Assembly: GCA_002450335.1 (NCBI GenBank)
Contig: DJZB01000022.1
Span: 1 to 50,211 of the forward strand
Reading direction: 5' to 3'
Length of the DNA: 50,211 bases
DNA from: Rhodobiaceae bacterium UBA6963
GTDB taxonomy: Bacteria > Pseudomonadota > Alphaproteobacteria > RS24
Under the pieces are notes generated by a model. It did no database searches. It was not told where the DNA came from and saw nothing but the letters and a program-made list of their open reading frames with translations. Below are positions 15,489 through 23,976 of this stretch, piece after piece. The position numbers were made by a program, and so were the translations under genes. Within the stretch, counting starts at the first letter, position 1. Every line of letters begins with the position of its first letter.

Positions 15489-16278
15489 CAGCACGCCTAT
15501 ACTCCTTATCGGCGCTGGCAAAATGGGTCAGGCCATGCTCCTAGGCTGGCTTGCCTCAGACTTTTTGTCGATTCAAGTGCTTGAAAATTTCCCGTCGGAT
15601 ACTTTGAAATCATTACCGGTTGATATAAACCCGTCCACAGTAACAATTAATGAGAACCAGATAGTAATTCTTGCTGTGAAGCCTCAAAATTACCGCGACG
15701 TTCTTGACGAACACCAAGCAAACATACACCCCAATGCGATGGTCATTTCCATTCTGGCGGGAATATCAGTAGATGCATTGCGGGGTGCCCTTCCCGGACG
15801 ATGTATTGTGCGCGCTATGCCAAATACACCGGCAACTATCGGTCAGGGGCTGACAGCCTTGTGTGCACCTCAAGATATCTCTGATGCCCATAGCAACATC
15901 GCCACCAGCCTTATGAAAGCCGTGGGGGAGGTTGTCTGGGTTGAGAATGAAGCCATGATTGATGCAGTGACCGCGGTTAGCGGAAGTGGTCCTGCCTATT
16001 TGTTTCATTTTGTAGAGGCACTGACAGTTGCAGCCATAAATGTTGGTTTTGCTCCGGATATGGCAGAGACATTTGCCAGAAAGACAATAACAGGATCTGC
16101 GGCACTATTAGAGAGTTCTGAAGAAAATGCGGCTCAATTACGCGAGAATGTGACCTCTAAAGGAGGCACAACGCAAGCGGCTTTAGATGTTTTGATGGGC
16201 GAGCCAAGTTTGCAGTCAATACTTTTGGAGGCTGTTAAAGCGGCTAAAAAACGCTCAGAAGAGTTATCCAAAATATAA
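15481..16278 (+). CDS. proC: pyrroline-5-carboxylate reductase
   Basis: This 265-residue enzyme performs the last step of proline synthesis. The N-terminal Rossmann motif ILLIGAGKMGQAM (about 7-19), the segment SGSGPAYLFHFVEAL and the C-terminal ENVTSKGGTTQAAL, which contributes to the active site, are clear. I chose the ATG at 15481 with AAGG just upstream; it overlaps the end of the ybjN-like gene. It converges on the histidine kinase gene with one base between stop codons. Confidence 0.97.
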   Translation: MPNSTPILLIGAGKMGQAMLLGWLASDFLSIQVLENFPSDTLKSLPVDINPSTVTINENQIVILAVKPQNYRDVLDEHQANIHPNAMVISILAGISVDALRGALPGRCIVRAMPNTPATIGQGLTALCAPQDISDAHSNIATSLMKAVGEVVWVENEAMIDAVTAVSGSGPAYLFHFVEALTVAAINVGFAPDMAETFARKTITGSAALLESSEENAAQLRENVTSKGGTTQAALDVLMGEPSLQSILLEAVKAAKKRSEELSKI

Positions 16279-16279
16279 T

Positions 16280-17623
16280 TTAAACAGGGACAGATACGGT
16301 GGCTTCGAGGCCTCCTTGTGCGCCTTTTGATAGATAAATATCTCCACCGTGTCCACGGGCGACATCGCGTGCAACCGAAAGCCCAAGACCTGTGCCGCCG
16401 GTTTCTGCATTACGCGCCTGATCCAGTCGGAAAAATGGCCTGAAAACTTCATTCATGGAGTCTTCGGGAATACCTGGACCATTATCCGAAATGATAATAT
16501 TCAGGCTTTCCTCTTCCATTTTTACAATAATGTGAACTTCCTTGGCATGGTTACAGGCATTATTGACGAGATTTGTCAGGCACCTTTTAAAAGCTCGGCG
16601 TTTTACTTTGAAGGGTAGTGTTGGTGGGCATGCAAGAAATATGTCAGTGCCCGGCTTCCGGAGTTTTGCACTTTCACGGATTTCTTCCAGTAAATTGCGA
16701 ATATTAATCTCTAAACTTTTTTCGCCCTGAAAGCCCTTGGCGAAAGATAGATAATCCTCCAGCATGTCTTCCATCTCAATAATATCTTCCTCCAGCCCCA
16801 GAATTTCGGGCGAGCGTGGCAGCATAGCCAGTTGAAGTTTTAATCGTGTGAGCGGTGTTCTTAAATCATGGCTTACACCGGCAAGCATAGTGGTTCTTTG
16901 TTCAATTTGAGCTTTGATACGATCTCGCATATCCAAAAATGCCGAGGCCGCTTGACGAACCTCAGAGGCCCCAGAAGGTTTAAAATCTTGAATGTCACGA
17001 CCGCGTCCGAAACTTTCAGCTGCCTCGGCAAGGTTTTCAATCGGTCGGATTTGGTTGCGAAGAAAAATGATTGATACAGCGAGTAAAAATAAAGATGTCC
17101 CTGTCATCCAAACAATAAAAATATGTGAATTGGTTGCGTACACCTTGCTTTTCAAAACCAGTGCACGCATCACTTCGCCAGGGAGTTGAAGCCTCACATC
17201 TACATAATTACCTACAGAAACTGTATCAAGCCAGAATGGACGGCCAACTTGGTTTTCAATTTCATCTGACAGCGAATCATCAAGAAGGTCCACAAATGGG
17301 CGAGGTACGGGCTCGGGTAATATTTCGCCGGGCAAAAAGGCGATGCTCATTTCAAAGCTTTCATCAGCAAGCCTTATTAGTTCCTCATCATCTGTCTGAG
17401 TATCACCCATGCGTAAATCCACCAGCAATGACAAATCGCTTATCACTGCATGGGACAGGCGTTTAGTCACAGTGTTCCAGTGACGTTCAAGGAAGACATA
17501 ACCGGCAACAATTTGTATCAACACAATAGGAATGATGATGATCATCAATGACCGTGAATACAGTCCTGACGGCATGTAGTTTTTGAGCTGAAAATAGCCA
17601 CTTAAATTTGCCCAGTTCACCAT
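16280..17623 (-). CDS. EnvZ-like sensor histidine kinase
   Basis: This 447-residue inner-membrane kinase has a transmembrane helix at about 24-45, a periplasmic domain of about 120 residues, a second helix at about 168-188, a HAMP linker (190-240), the phospho-acceptor helix GVSHDLRTPL with H252, and an HATPase domain with an N box (LVNNACNHAK), DNGPGIP and GTGLGLSV. The periplasmic part is acidic and rich in DD and EE pairs, but its signal is unknown. The gene follows the response regulator by 9 bp, so the two are a cognate pair. Confidence 0.95.
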   Translation of the reverse strand: MVNWANLSGYFQLKNYMPSGLYSRSLMIIIIPIVLIQIVAGYVFLERHWNTVTKRLSHAVISDLSLLVDLRMGDTQTDDEELIRLADESFEMSIAFLPGEILPEPVPRPFVDLLDDSLSDEIENQVGRPFWLDTVSVGNYVDVRLQLPGEVMRALVLKSKVYATNSHIFIVWMTGTSLFLLAVSIIFLRNQIRPIENLAEAAESFGRGRDIQDFKPSGASEVRQAASAFLDMRDRIKAQIEQRTTMLAGVSHDLRTPLTRLKLQLAMLPRSPEILGLEEDIIEMEDMLEDYLSFAKGFQGEKSLEINIRNLLEEIRESAKLRKPGTDIFLACPPTLPFKVKRRAFKRCLTNLVNNACNHAKEVHIIVKMEEESLNIIISDNGPGIPEDSMNEVFRPFFRLDQARNAETGGTGLGLSVARDVARGHGGDIYLSKGAQGGLEATVSVPV

Positions 17624-17632
17624 GGGACTATA

Positions 17633-18334
17633 CTAATCAGTTTGTAAAATATATCCAGCGCCACGAACTGTTTGTAAGAAGATGGGGTCTCTAGGCGTAT
17701 CCTCAATTTTGCGACGCAATCTGTTTATTTGGACATCAATTGCGCGTTCTGAGATGTTTTCTTCGTTGCCTGTTAATTCCTCACGTCTGATAATGCGTCC
17801 ACCTTTAGAGGCAAAGCATCTCATTAACTCAATTTCGCGTGTGGTGAGGGGGACGCGGTCCCCGTTTTTGAGCAACTCGCCTCTTTCAGGTTTGAATACA
17901 CAATCGCCAAAGGTAATTTCTTCCGGCATCTCTAGGGTGTTAGGTGTTGCTTCTTGACGCCGTAATATATTGCGAATACGCAAAAGCAATTCGGTGGGCT
18001 CAAAAGGTTTGGGCAGATAATCATCTGCCCCGATGCGTAAGCCCTCAATCCGGTTATCAACTTCCGCGAGCGCTGTAAGCATTAAAATCGGCACATAATT
18101 GGCTTCCTTGCGTAAAACGCTTGTAAGTTCCAGCCCGGTTTCTCCGGGCATCATGACATCAAGAACAATCAAATCAAAAACTTCAAGACTAAGTTTTCTC
18201 CTTGCTTCGTTGGAATTTGCCGCAATACTTGCTCTATATCCTTGGTCAGACAGAAATTTCTGGAGAAGGGAACGAATGCGCCTGTCATCATCAACGACGA
18301 GAATATGCGCGGATGTTTCAGTGGGTTCGCTCAT
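17633..18334 (-). CDS. OmpR-family response regulator
   Basis: This 233-residue regulator has an N-terminal receiver domain with the acidic pocket DDD near 15-17, phospho-acceptor D59 (LIVLDVMMPGETG) and the switch lysine in YLPKPFEPTEL, then a C-terminal winged helix of the OmpR type (LTTREIELMRCF and the recognition segment before RTVRGAGYIL). It lies between the MarR gene (2 bp gap) and the histidine kinase gene (9 bp gap). The target regulon is unknown. Confidence 0.95.
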   Translation of the reverse strand: MSEPTETSAHILVVDDDRRIRSLLQKFLSDQGYRASIAANSNEARRKLSLEVFDLIVLDVMMPGETGLELTSVLRKEANYVPILMLTALAEVDNRIEGLRIGADDYLPKPFEPTELLLRIRNILRRQEATPNTLEMPEEITFGDCVFKPERGELLKNGDRVPLTTREIELMRCFASKGGRIIRREELTGNEENISERAIDVQINRLRRKIEDTPRDPIFLQTVRGAGYILQTD

Positions 18335-18336
18335 AG

Positions 18337-18870
18337 CTATTTTTCCCTTCCTGTATCATCCATGAAATCAATTTTTGTTTCCATATTTGTTAAATGGAGC
18401 ATAAATTCTTGCCATTTTTCTAAAGTGCCATCCTCACTTTTTGCAAGAGATTCTTGAAAGCGCCGTATTTGGGGGTCTATTAAATTTCGGTGTAACTCAT
18501 GACCCTTGGGCGATAATGTTAGCCTTTTTATTCGGCGGTCCTGTATATCGGTTTCCTGAATAATATATTTTTCTTCAATCAAGTCTTTAAGCACACGTGA
18601 AAGACTTTGTTTTGTAATCGACAAAATATGCAGCAATTCTGATACTGACATCCCTGGACGCCGTCCTACAAAATGCAATACCCGGTGGTGGGCGCGCCCG
18701 AAACCGTGACTTTCCAAAATAGTGTCAGGGTCTGAAACAAAATCTCTATAGGCAAAAAACATTAATTCTACGGCCTCTACCAATTCCCGTGGTAGGCCAA
18801 GTGATGTTACATCACCAATATGAGAGGCTTCATAATCCTTCCCTGAAGTTCTTGTGTTTTCTCGAGACAT
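18337..18870 (-). CDS. MarR-family transcriptional regulator
   Basis: This 177-residue protein has the MarR winged helix: MSVSELLHILSITKQSLSRV (helix-turn-helix) followed by the wing DIQDRRIKRLTLSPKG. The N-terminal extension of about 35 residues is longer than in classical MarR. AAGAGGT precedes the ATG. It is the first gene of a three-gene unit with a response regulator and kinase, which is unusual for MarR proteins and suggests that it controls this operon. It is divergent from ilvE across 131 bp. The ligand is unknown. Confidence 0.92.
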   Translation of the reverse strand: MSRENTRTSGKDYEASHIGDVTSLGLPRELVEAVELMFFAYRDFVSDPDTILESHGFGRAHHRVLHFVGRRPGMSVSELLHILSITKQSLSRVLKDLIEEKYIIQETDIQDRRIKRLTLSPKGHELHRNLIDPQIRRFQESLAKSEDGTLEKWQEFMLHLTNMETKIDFMDDTGREK

Positions 18871-19001
18871 GATTACCTCTTATCTGGCGTTTTTTATATC
18901 AGCATTTAAATACGAATATGTCAGCCATGTTGACTTATTTTACCCTTGCAGATACACATATCAACTTCTCAATCGGTTTATTATAACCTCTGGAGGGTAG
19001 A

Positions 19002-19877
19002 TTGGGTATCTCATTCGATCAAATGGACGGTCATATCTGGTTCAACGGTGAATTTGTCCCGTGGGCTGATGCACGTATACATGTTTTATCTCATGGCTTG
19101 CATTATGCTTCCTGTGTGTTTGAAGGCGAGCGTGCCTATGAAGGCCAGATTTTCAAACTCCGAGAGCATACGGAAAGACTTTTTTATTCTGCGCGTGAGC
19201 TTGGTTTTGATATCCCTTACAGCATTGAAGAAATTGATGCCGCATGTGAAGAAGCCCTGAAGATAAATAATCTCACCAATGCCTATATTCGGCCGGTTGC
19301 TTGGCGTGGCAGTGAAATGATGGGGGTATCTGCGCAAGAAAATAAAATTAATGTCGCGATAGCCGTCTGGGAATGGCCCTCTTATTTTGACCCTGAAGAA
19401 ATTAGAAAGGGCATACGGCTTGATATTGCGAGCTATAAGCGACCTTCGCCGGAAACTGCACCGTGTCATGCTAAAGCAGCAGGTCTTTACATGATTTGCA
19501 CTCTTTCCAAGCATGCAGCTGAGAAAAAAGGTTATGCCGATGCTCTCATGTATGATTATCGGGGACAGGTTGCGGAAGCGACCGGAGCAAATGTATTTTT
19601 CATTCTTGACGGTAAGATTCATACCCCGACACCTGATTGCTTTCTTGACGGCATTACTCGGAGAACAGTGATTGACCTTGCCAAGGATAAAGGTATTGAG
19701 GTGGTGGAACGCGTAATTATGCCTGAAGAACTTGATGGTTTTGAGGAGTGTTTTATCACCGGAACTGCGGCTGAAGTGACGCCGGTTTCCGAAATTGGGC
19801 CACATCGTTTCACGCCAAGCGAGATAAGCTTCGACCTGATGACGCGTTATGCCGCGCTGACCCGTGGTCAAAATTAA
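19002..19877 (+). CDS. ilvE: branched-chain amino acid aminotransferase
   Basis: This 291-residue class IV PLP enzyme interconverts branched-chain amino acids and their 2-oxo acids. The catalytic lysine is K158 (HAKAAG) and the C-terminal FITGTAAEVTPV is the phosphate-binding signature. The start is taken as the TTG at 19002 because GGAGG at 18992-18996 is spaced five bases from it; the nearest ATG (19023) has no such site. It converges on pgsA with 9 bp between them. Confidence 0.95.
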   Translation: MGISFDQMDGHIWFNGEFVPWADARIHVLSHGLHYASCVFEGERAYEGQIFKLREHTERLFYSARELGFDIPYSIEEIDAACEEALKINNLTNAYIRPVAWRGSEMMGVSAQENKINVAIAVWEWPSYFDPEEIRKGIRLDIASYKRPSPETAPCHAKAAGLYMICTLSKHAAEKKGYADALMYDYRGQVAEATGANVFFILDGKIHTPTPDCFLDGITRRTVIDLAKDKGIEVVERVIMPEELDGFEECFITGTAAEVTPVSEIGPHRFTPSEISFDLMTRYAALTRGQN

Positions 19878-19886
19878 TACTTCCAG

Positions 19887-20450
19887 CTAGTTATTCTCTT
19901 TAAGAAGTGCCAAGCCTTTGGATAGGTAATCTATGGCTGTCCATATGGTAAAGAATGTTGCCGTCCAAAATAACCCCAACCCTGTTATTTTAATAAGTGG
20001 GCTAATCATTTCACCGGCCTCACCCAAAAGTAAAATGCCAAGGGCAATCATTTGTATGGTGGTTTTAAACTTCGCTATTTGAGATACAGCCAGTGTCACA
20101 CCACGATCTGTTAAATATTCACGGAACCAAGAGATTAAAATTTCTCTCATAATAATCAGACCTGCGGCGAGTGTATGAATGCCGCTGATATCTCTGAATT
20201 CAATAAGAATGATGATAACGGCAACAACCATTAACTTATCGGCAATCGGGTCTAGCATGCGACCAAACTCTGAAGTGGCTTCAAGTTTACGGGCGAGCCA
20301 TCCATCGAGATAATCTGTAATAGCTGCCAGATAGAAAATTAAACAAGCTAACCAGTTTCCTATAGGCCCGGGGATGAGATAAACAATCAACAGAGCCGGA
20401 ATCATGAAAATTCTGAACAGCGTCAGAATGTTTGGAAGACGTTTGAGCAC
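19887..20450 (-). CDS. pgsA: CDP-diacylglycerol-glycerol-3-phosphate 3-phosphatidyltransferase
   Basis: This 187-residue membrane enzyme makes phosphatidylglycerol phosphate. The CDP-alcohol phosphotransferase motif is complete, with D46, D49, G50, A53, R54, G63, D67 and D71, and the protein has several hydrophobic helices. It follows uvrC without any gap, an arrangement also seen in other proteobacteria, so the two are co-transcribed. Phosphatidylglycerol is also the lipid donor for Lgt, encoded at 13581-14396. Confidence 0.95.
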   Translation of the reverse strand: MLKRLPNILTLFRIFMIPALLIVYLIPGPIGNWLACLIFYLAAITDYLDGWLARKLEATSEFGRMLDPIADKLMVVAVIIILIEFRDISGIHTLAAGLIIMREILISWFREYLTDRGVTLAVSQIAKFKTTIQMIALGILLLGEAGEMISPLIKITGLGLFWTATFFTIWTAIDYLSKGLALLKENN

Positions 20451-22322
20451 TTATGAACCCTCGCCGTTAAAATGATCATATATTTGTTGCGCGATACCTG
20501 CACTAATACCCTCAACTCGGACCAAATCTGCTAATGAGGCGCGCATGACAGCTTTAGCAGAACCAAAATGATGCAACAGAGCTTTTTTACGTTTTGCCCC
20601 GATACCGGAAATATCATCTAACGGATTCGCTCTAATATCTTTTTTTCTTTTGATACGATGCCCGCCAATAGCAAATCTATGGGCCTCATCGCGTAAGCGT
20701 TGAAGATAATATAATACCGGTGAATTGGGGGGTAAATTAAAAACTTCTCGTTCAGGCATGAAGAATTGTTCGCGGCCAGCATTTCTGTCTGGTCCTTTAG
20801 CAATTCCAATTAGGGGAATATCAAGGCCGAGTTCTGCCATGACTTTTCTGGCAATGCCAAGCTGGCCTTTGCCGCCATCTATTAAAATCAAATCCGGGCG
20901 ATTTGAGCTATCTGAATTTTCTTCACGTACCATACGTTCATAGCGCCGGGTCAGGACTTCTTGCATCATTGCATAATCATCGCCGGGGACAGTGTCGGCA
21001 TTTTTGATGTTGAATTTGCGATATTGGTTTTTAACAAAGCCTTCTTCTGTCGCGACAATCATCCCTCCAAGTTGGTTAGTCCCGCCAAGATGACTGTTAT
21101 CAAAAACTTCGATACGACGTATCGGGCCTTCAAGATCAAAAGTCTCAGCGACAGCCGATAAGAGATTTTGTTGACTGGCAGTTTCTGACAATTTACGCGC
21201 CAATGCCTCTTTTGCATTTTGGGCTGTATGCGCCACAATATCAGCTTTCTCTCCACGTTTTGGGGCCATCAGACTGATTTTATATTCTTGTTTTAAACTT
21301 AAGGCTTCCTCTATAAGGCTTTTGTTAGGCAAGGAAAAATTAAGTAAAATTTTTCTTGGTGATTGCCTGTTTTCGTAAAACTGAATGATGAATGACTCTA
21401 AAACTTCATCTGCCGGCGTATCTTTGTCATGGCGGGGGAAATAAGCCTTATTACCCAAATTGCGCCCGGCACGGAAGAAAAATACTTGGATACAACTTTG
21501 CCCACCTTCTTGTGCGAGAGAAATAATGTCGGCTTCTTCTATGGTGCGAGCAAATACATCTGTGGTGGATTGTATATATGTTAGAGCGCGGATACGGTCT
21601 CGATACTCCGCCGCCAGTTCAAAGTCTTGGATATCACTCGCAGCTTGCATCTGTTGGGCAAGCTCTCCTTGAATATCCTGATTGCTTCCGGATAGGAATT
21701 GCCGCGCCTGTTTTACAAGCAGGCTATAATCATCCGGTGAGATTTCATTCGTACAAGGCGCACTGCATCTTTTGATTTGATGAAGCAGACAAGGGCGCGT
21801 CCGGCTATCATATACGCTGTCATTGCACGATCTCAGCAAGAAAGCTTTTTGTAACGTATTGAGTGTTCTGTTCACTGCCCCAGGAGATGCGAAGGGTCCA
21901 AAATAGTCACCTTTGCGTTTGCGACTTCCGCGATGTTTTGTGATTTGTGGAATAATATGATCATCTGCCAACAAAATATAAGGAAGGCTTTTATCATCCC
22001 GCATCAAGACATTAAACCGAGGTTTGAATTTCTGGATGAGATTTGCTTCTAACAGCAAAGCGTCTGCTTCTGTTTGAGTACGGATAAATTCCATATTATG
22101 AGTTAGCCGTATCATATTTGCGATACGATTGGAGTGACCGCTGATACGTGTATAGGACGATACGCGATTTTTGAGGTTCTTGGCCTTGCCTACATATAAA
22201 ACATCATCATTTGACCCAAGCATACGATACACACCCGGCCCATTAGGAAGGGTTTTAACCTTGGCCTTAATCAAATCCGTACCGATAGGTGAGCCGGTTT
22301 CTGATGTGTTCTGCATATTCAT
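20451..22322 (-). CDS. uvrC: excinuclease ABC subunit C
   Basis: This 623-residue endonuclease makes both incisions in nucleotide excision repair with UvrB. Visible are the N-terminal GIY-YIG domain (PGVYRML and LYVGKAKNLKNR), four conserved cysteines in the segment SCNDSVY to CSAPC that match an iron-sulfur site known in E. coli UvrC, a UVR helix pair, the C-terminal RNase H-like nuclease (VFDNSHLGG) and terminal helix-hairpin-helix repeats. AGAGG precedes the ATG. The 369-bp region upstream includes its promoter. Confidence 0.98.
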   Translation of the reverse strand: MNMQNTSETGSPIGTDLIKAKVKTLPNGPGVYRMLGSNDDVLYVGKAKNLKNRVSSYTRISGHSNRIANMIRLTHNMEFIRTQTEADALLLEANLIQKFKPRFNVLMRDDKSLPYILLADDHIIPQITKHRGSRKRKGDYFGPFASPGAVNRTLNTLQKAFLLRSCNDSVYDSRTRPCLLHQIKRCSAPCTNEISPDDYSLLVKQARQFLSGSNQDIQGELAQQMQAASDIQDFELAAEYRDRIRALTYIQSTTDVFARTIEEADIISLAQEGGQSCIQVFFFRAGRNLGNKAYFPRHDKDTPADEVLESFIIQFYENRQSPRKILLNFSLPNKSLIEEALSLKQEYKISLMAPKRGEKADIVAHTAQNAKEALARKLSETASQQNLLSAVAETFDLEGPIRRIEVFDNSHLGGTNQLGGMIVATEEGFVKNQYRKFNIKNADTVPGDDYAMMQEVLTRRYERMVREENSDSSNRPDLILIDGGKGQLGIARKVMAELGLDIPLIGIAKGPDRNAGREQFFMPEREVFNLPPNSPVLYYLQRLRDEAHRFAIGGHRIKRKKDIRANPLDDISGIGAKRKKALLHHFGSAKAVMRASLADLVRVEGISAGIAQQIYDHFNGEGS

Positions 22323-22691
22323 GCAGTATATACCTCTTGTCGTTTTAAAATCGTAACCTTGTGGACATTTTCCTAGTAAAAAATGTCAAAAAAAGCATCC
22401 ACGACAACTGTGGATAAGTTTGTGAAAAAAACCCTATCATATCTGCCAAGTGGTTGTATTTATTGAATAGCCACGTCTTTGCATAATTTTTAGGCATTTT
22501 TATAACTCATTGTTTTATATGTTAAAATTAAAATCAAGAGACAAAATAATAAAAAATTTCTTAAAGAGAATGGGGTTTACAATTATTTTATTCTGTTGCA
22601 GGCGGTATGTGATTAACTACCCGATAATCAGAAAATTCGCTTTAGTTCTCGTTGCTTAGGTCAATTTAAAAAAATTCCTGAAAATCCGTTC
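22323..22691. other. 369-bp AT-rich gene-free region upstream of uvrC
   Basis: No coding frame of note is present. The region holds the uvrC promoter and leader and the end of the folB transcript. It contains one perfect DnaA-box sequence, described separately, two degenerate look-alikes near 22360 and 22395, and a very AT-rich core around 22430-22600. I see no rho-independent terminator after folB and no tRNA, repeat array or transposon end. Confidence 0.6.
22409..22417 (-). promoter_or_regulatory. perfect DnaA-box sequence
   Basis: TGTGGATAA here is the reverse complement of the DnaA box TTATCCACA. A degenerate copy, TGTGGACAT, is at 22360-22368. One perfect 9-mer can occur by chance, and no origin-linked genes are nearby. 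Confidence 0.35.
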
Positions 22692-23132
22692 TTAGAAACT
22701 TTTAAAGCGTTCAATTGTTACACCGACTGAACCTGCTGACTCAATTGCGTCCGGTTTGGCAACTTTGACGCGGGCAAGCGTTACGCGCGGCAAATTGAGA
22801 CAGAGTTGAGCAATTTCTTCGGCAAGTTGTTCGACAAGGTCGATATGTTTGTCCTTCACCAAATCAGAAATCAGATTGGTGATATTTTCATAGCAGACAA
22901 CATCCGAAATATGCTGTGGTACATCGGAGGGGGATGAAGCAGCATTGTCCTCAATGCTCAAATCCACGGAGACAATAATATTTTGCCTGTCTCTTCTTTC
23001 ATGAGGGTGGATGCCAATTGAAGCCGGTAATTTGTAATCATGGACAAATACATGCATCAGACCGGCTGGGGCATTGGCAAATACATTTGTTTCCGGTGTG
23101 ACGGCAAGTTTGGATGGCAAGGGTTTATTCAT
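22692..23132 (-). CDS. folB: dihydroneopterin aldolase
   Basis: This 146-residue protein matches FolB: the segment ASIGIHPHERRDRQ carries the substrate-contact glutamate, and VKVAKPDAIESAGSVGVTIER carries the conserved lysine. FolB converts dihydroneopterin to the pterin alcohol used for folate. The first 25 residues extend beyond typical FolB; an internal ATG at 23057 is an alternative start, but neither start has a clear ribosome binding site. The gene follows the FolM-like reductase by 67 bp, suggesting a pterin pair. Confidence 0.9.
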   Translation of the reverse strand: MNKPLPSKLAVTPETNVFANAPAGLMHVFVHDYKLPASIGIHPHERRDRQNIIVSVDLSIEDNAASSPSDVPQHISDVVCYENITNLISDLVKDKHIDLVEQLAEEIAQLCLNLPRVTLARVKVAKPDAIESAGSVGVTIERFKSF

Positions 23133-23179
23133 TACGGATAAAATTCTTTGTTAATGACATAATTAAGCATTGTCATGGA

Positions 23180-23206
23180 GGTTATGAGGGTTATCAGGGT
23201 TATTCA
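23180..23206. repeat. three tandem 9-bp repeats
   Basis: Three near-identical units, GGTTATGAG, GGTTATCAG and GGTTATTCA, run end to end. They lie in the folB-reductase junction, and the third unit contains the reductase stop codon, so slippage here could alter its C-terminus. Confidence 0.5.
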
Positions 23207-23952
23207 ACAACTTCAGTTACATCCGGCGTTTTCCAGGCGAGGTGTTGTCCACCATCAAGAGCAATCATCTGGCCTGTCATGGCCTGTGCCGACAATATAT
23301 ATCTCACCCCATCAATAATGTCTTGTGGATTTGCGCCGGAACCGAGGGGCACAAGTCTGGTTTGTTTCTCAAACTCTTCAGGGTTTTGTCTTTGGTTCGC
23401 TAAAGTTGGACCGGGGCCAATGCCATTGACCCGTATTTTTTGCTCTGCCAAGGCTTGAGCGAATGTTTGGGTCAGTGTCCATAATCCTGTTTTGGAGACC
23501 GTGTAGCTGATGAAGTCTGGGTTTAGGCGCCAAACTCGTTGGTCGATAATATTAATAATATTACCTCCCGCCTGTGCTTGTTTGGCAAAGTCGCGCATCA
23601 GTATAGCCGGCGCCTTTAAATTAACATTCAAATGCATATCCCAGCTATCATCCGTCAAGGTCGCCACCTCGTCGCGTTCAAAAACCGATGCATTATTAAT
23701 TAGAGCGGATAATGGGCCTACAGTTTCCATGGCACGAGAAATCAGGCTGCTTGTTTCTCCTGCATCACCAAGATTTGCTTGCAGCGTCTTGGCATCCCCG
23801 CCTTTGTCAGTAATTATTTGAGCCAGCTCATTAGCGGCATTTTCAGAGTTGCTATAATGTATAACAATCTGCCAGCCATCCTCAGCCAATCCCAATGCTA
23901 CAGCGCGACCAATTCTATGTGCGGCGCCTGTTATCAAAACTGTTTTGGTCAT
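23200..23952 (-). CDS. FolM/PTR1-like short-chain pteridine reductase
   Basis: This 250-residue short-chain dehydrogenase has the cofactor loop TGAAHRIGR (9-17) and the catalytic Y150 and K154 in YTVSK. The position usually held by the catalytic serine carries an aspartate, D137 (INIIDQR), and HYSNSE follows the second strand; both features mark PTR1 and FolM, which reduce dihydrobiopterin, dihydromonapterin or dihydrofolate with NADPH. The neighbouring folB agrees with a pterin substrate. It lies 24 bp after uvrB. The family sub-assignment is inference from these residues, and the exact substrate is open. Confidence 0.82.
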   Translation of the reverse strand: MTKTVLITGAAHRIGRAVALGLAEDGWQIVIHYSNSENAANELAQIITDKGGDAKTLQANLGDAGETSSLISRAMETVGPLSALINNASVFERDEVATLTDDSWDMHLNVNLKAPAILMRDFAKQAQAGGNIINIIDQRVWRLNPDFISYTVSKTGLWTLTQTFAQALAEQKIRVNGIGPGPTLANQRQNPEEFEKQTRLVPLGSGANPQDIIDGVRYILSAQAMTGQMIALDGGQHLAWKTPDVTEVVE

Positions 23953-23976
23953 GGGGTTTCCTTAAGTATGTTTATG

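Noticed and set aside
18918..18986. 22-codon open frame before ilvE that could be a leucine/isoleucine leader peptide
   Set aside because: It has only scattered Leu and Ile codons, no ribosome binding site and no following terminator/antiterminator structure.
19086..19871. Long open frame antisense to ilvE
   Set aside because: It lies wholly within a clear gene, has no ribosome binding site and no recognisable protein motif; frame openness follows codon bias.
22323..22691. Chromosomal replication origin
   Set aside because: Only one perfect DnaA box, and none of the genes that usually flank an alphaproteobacterial origin; retained only as a low-level finding.
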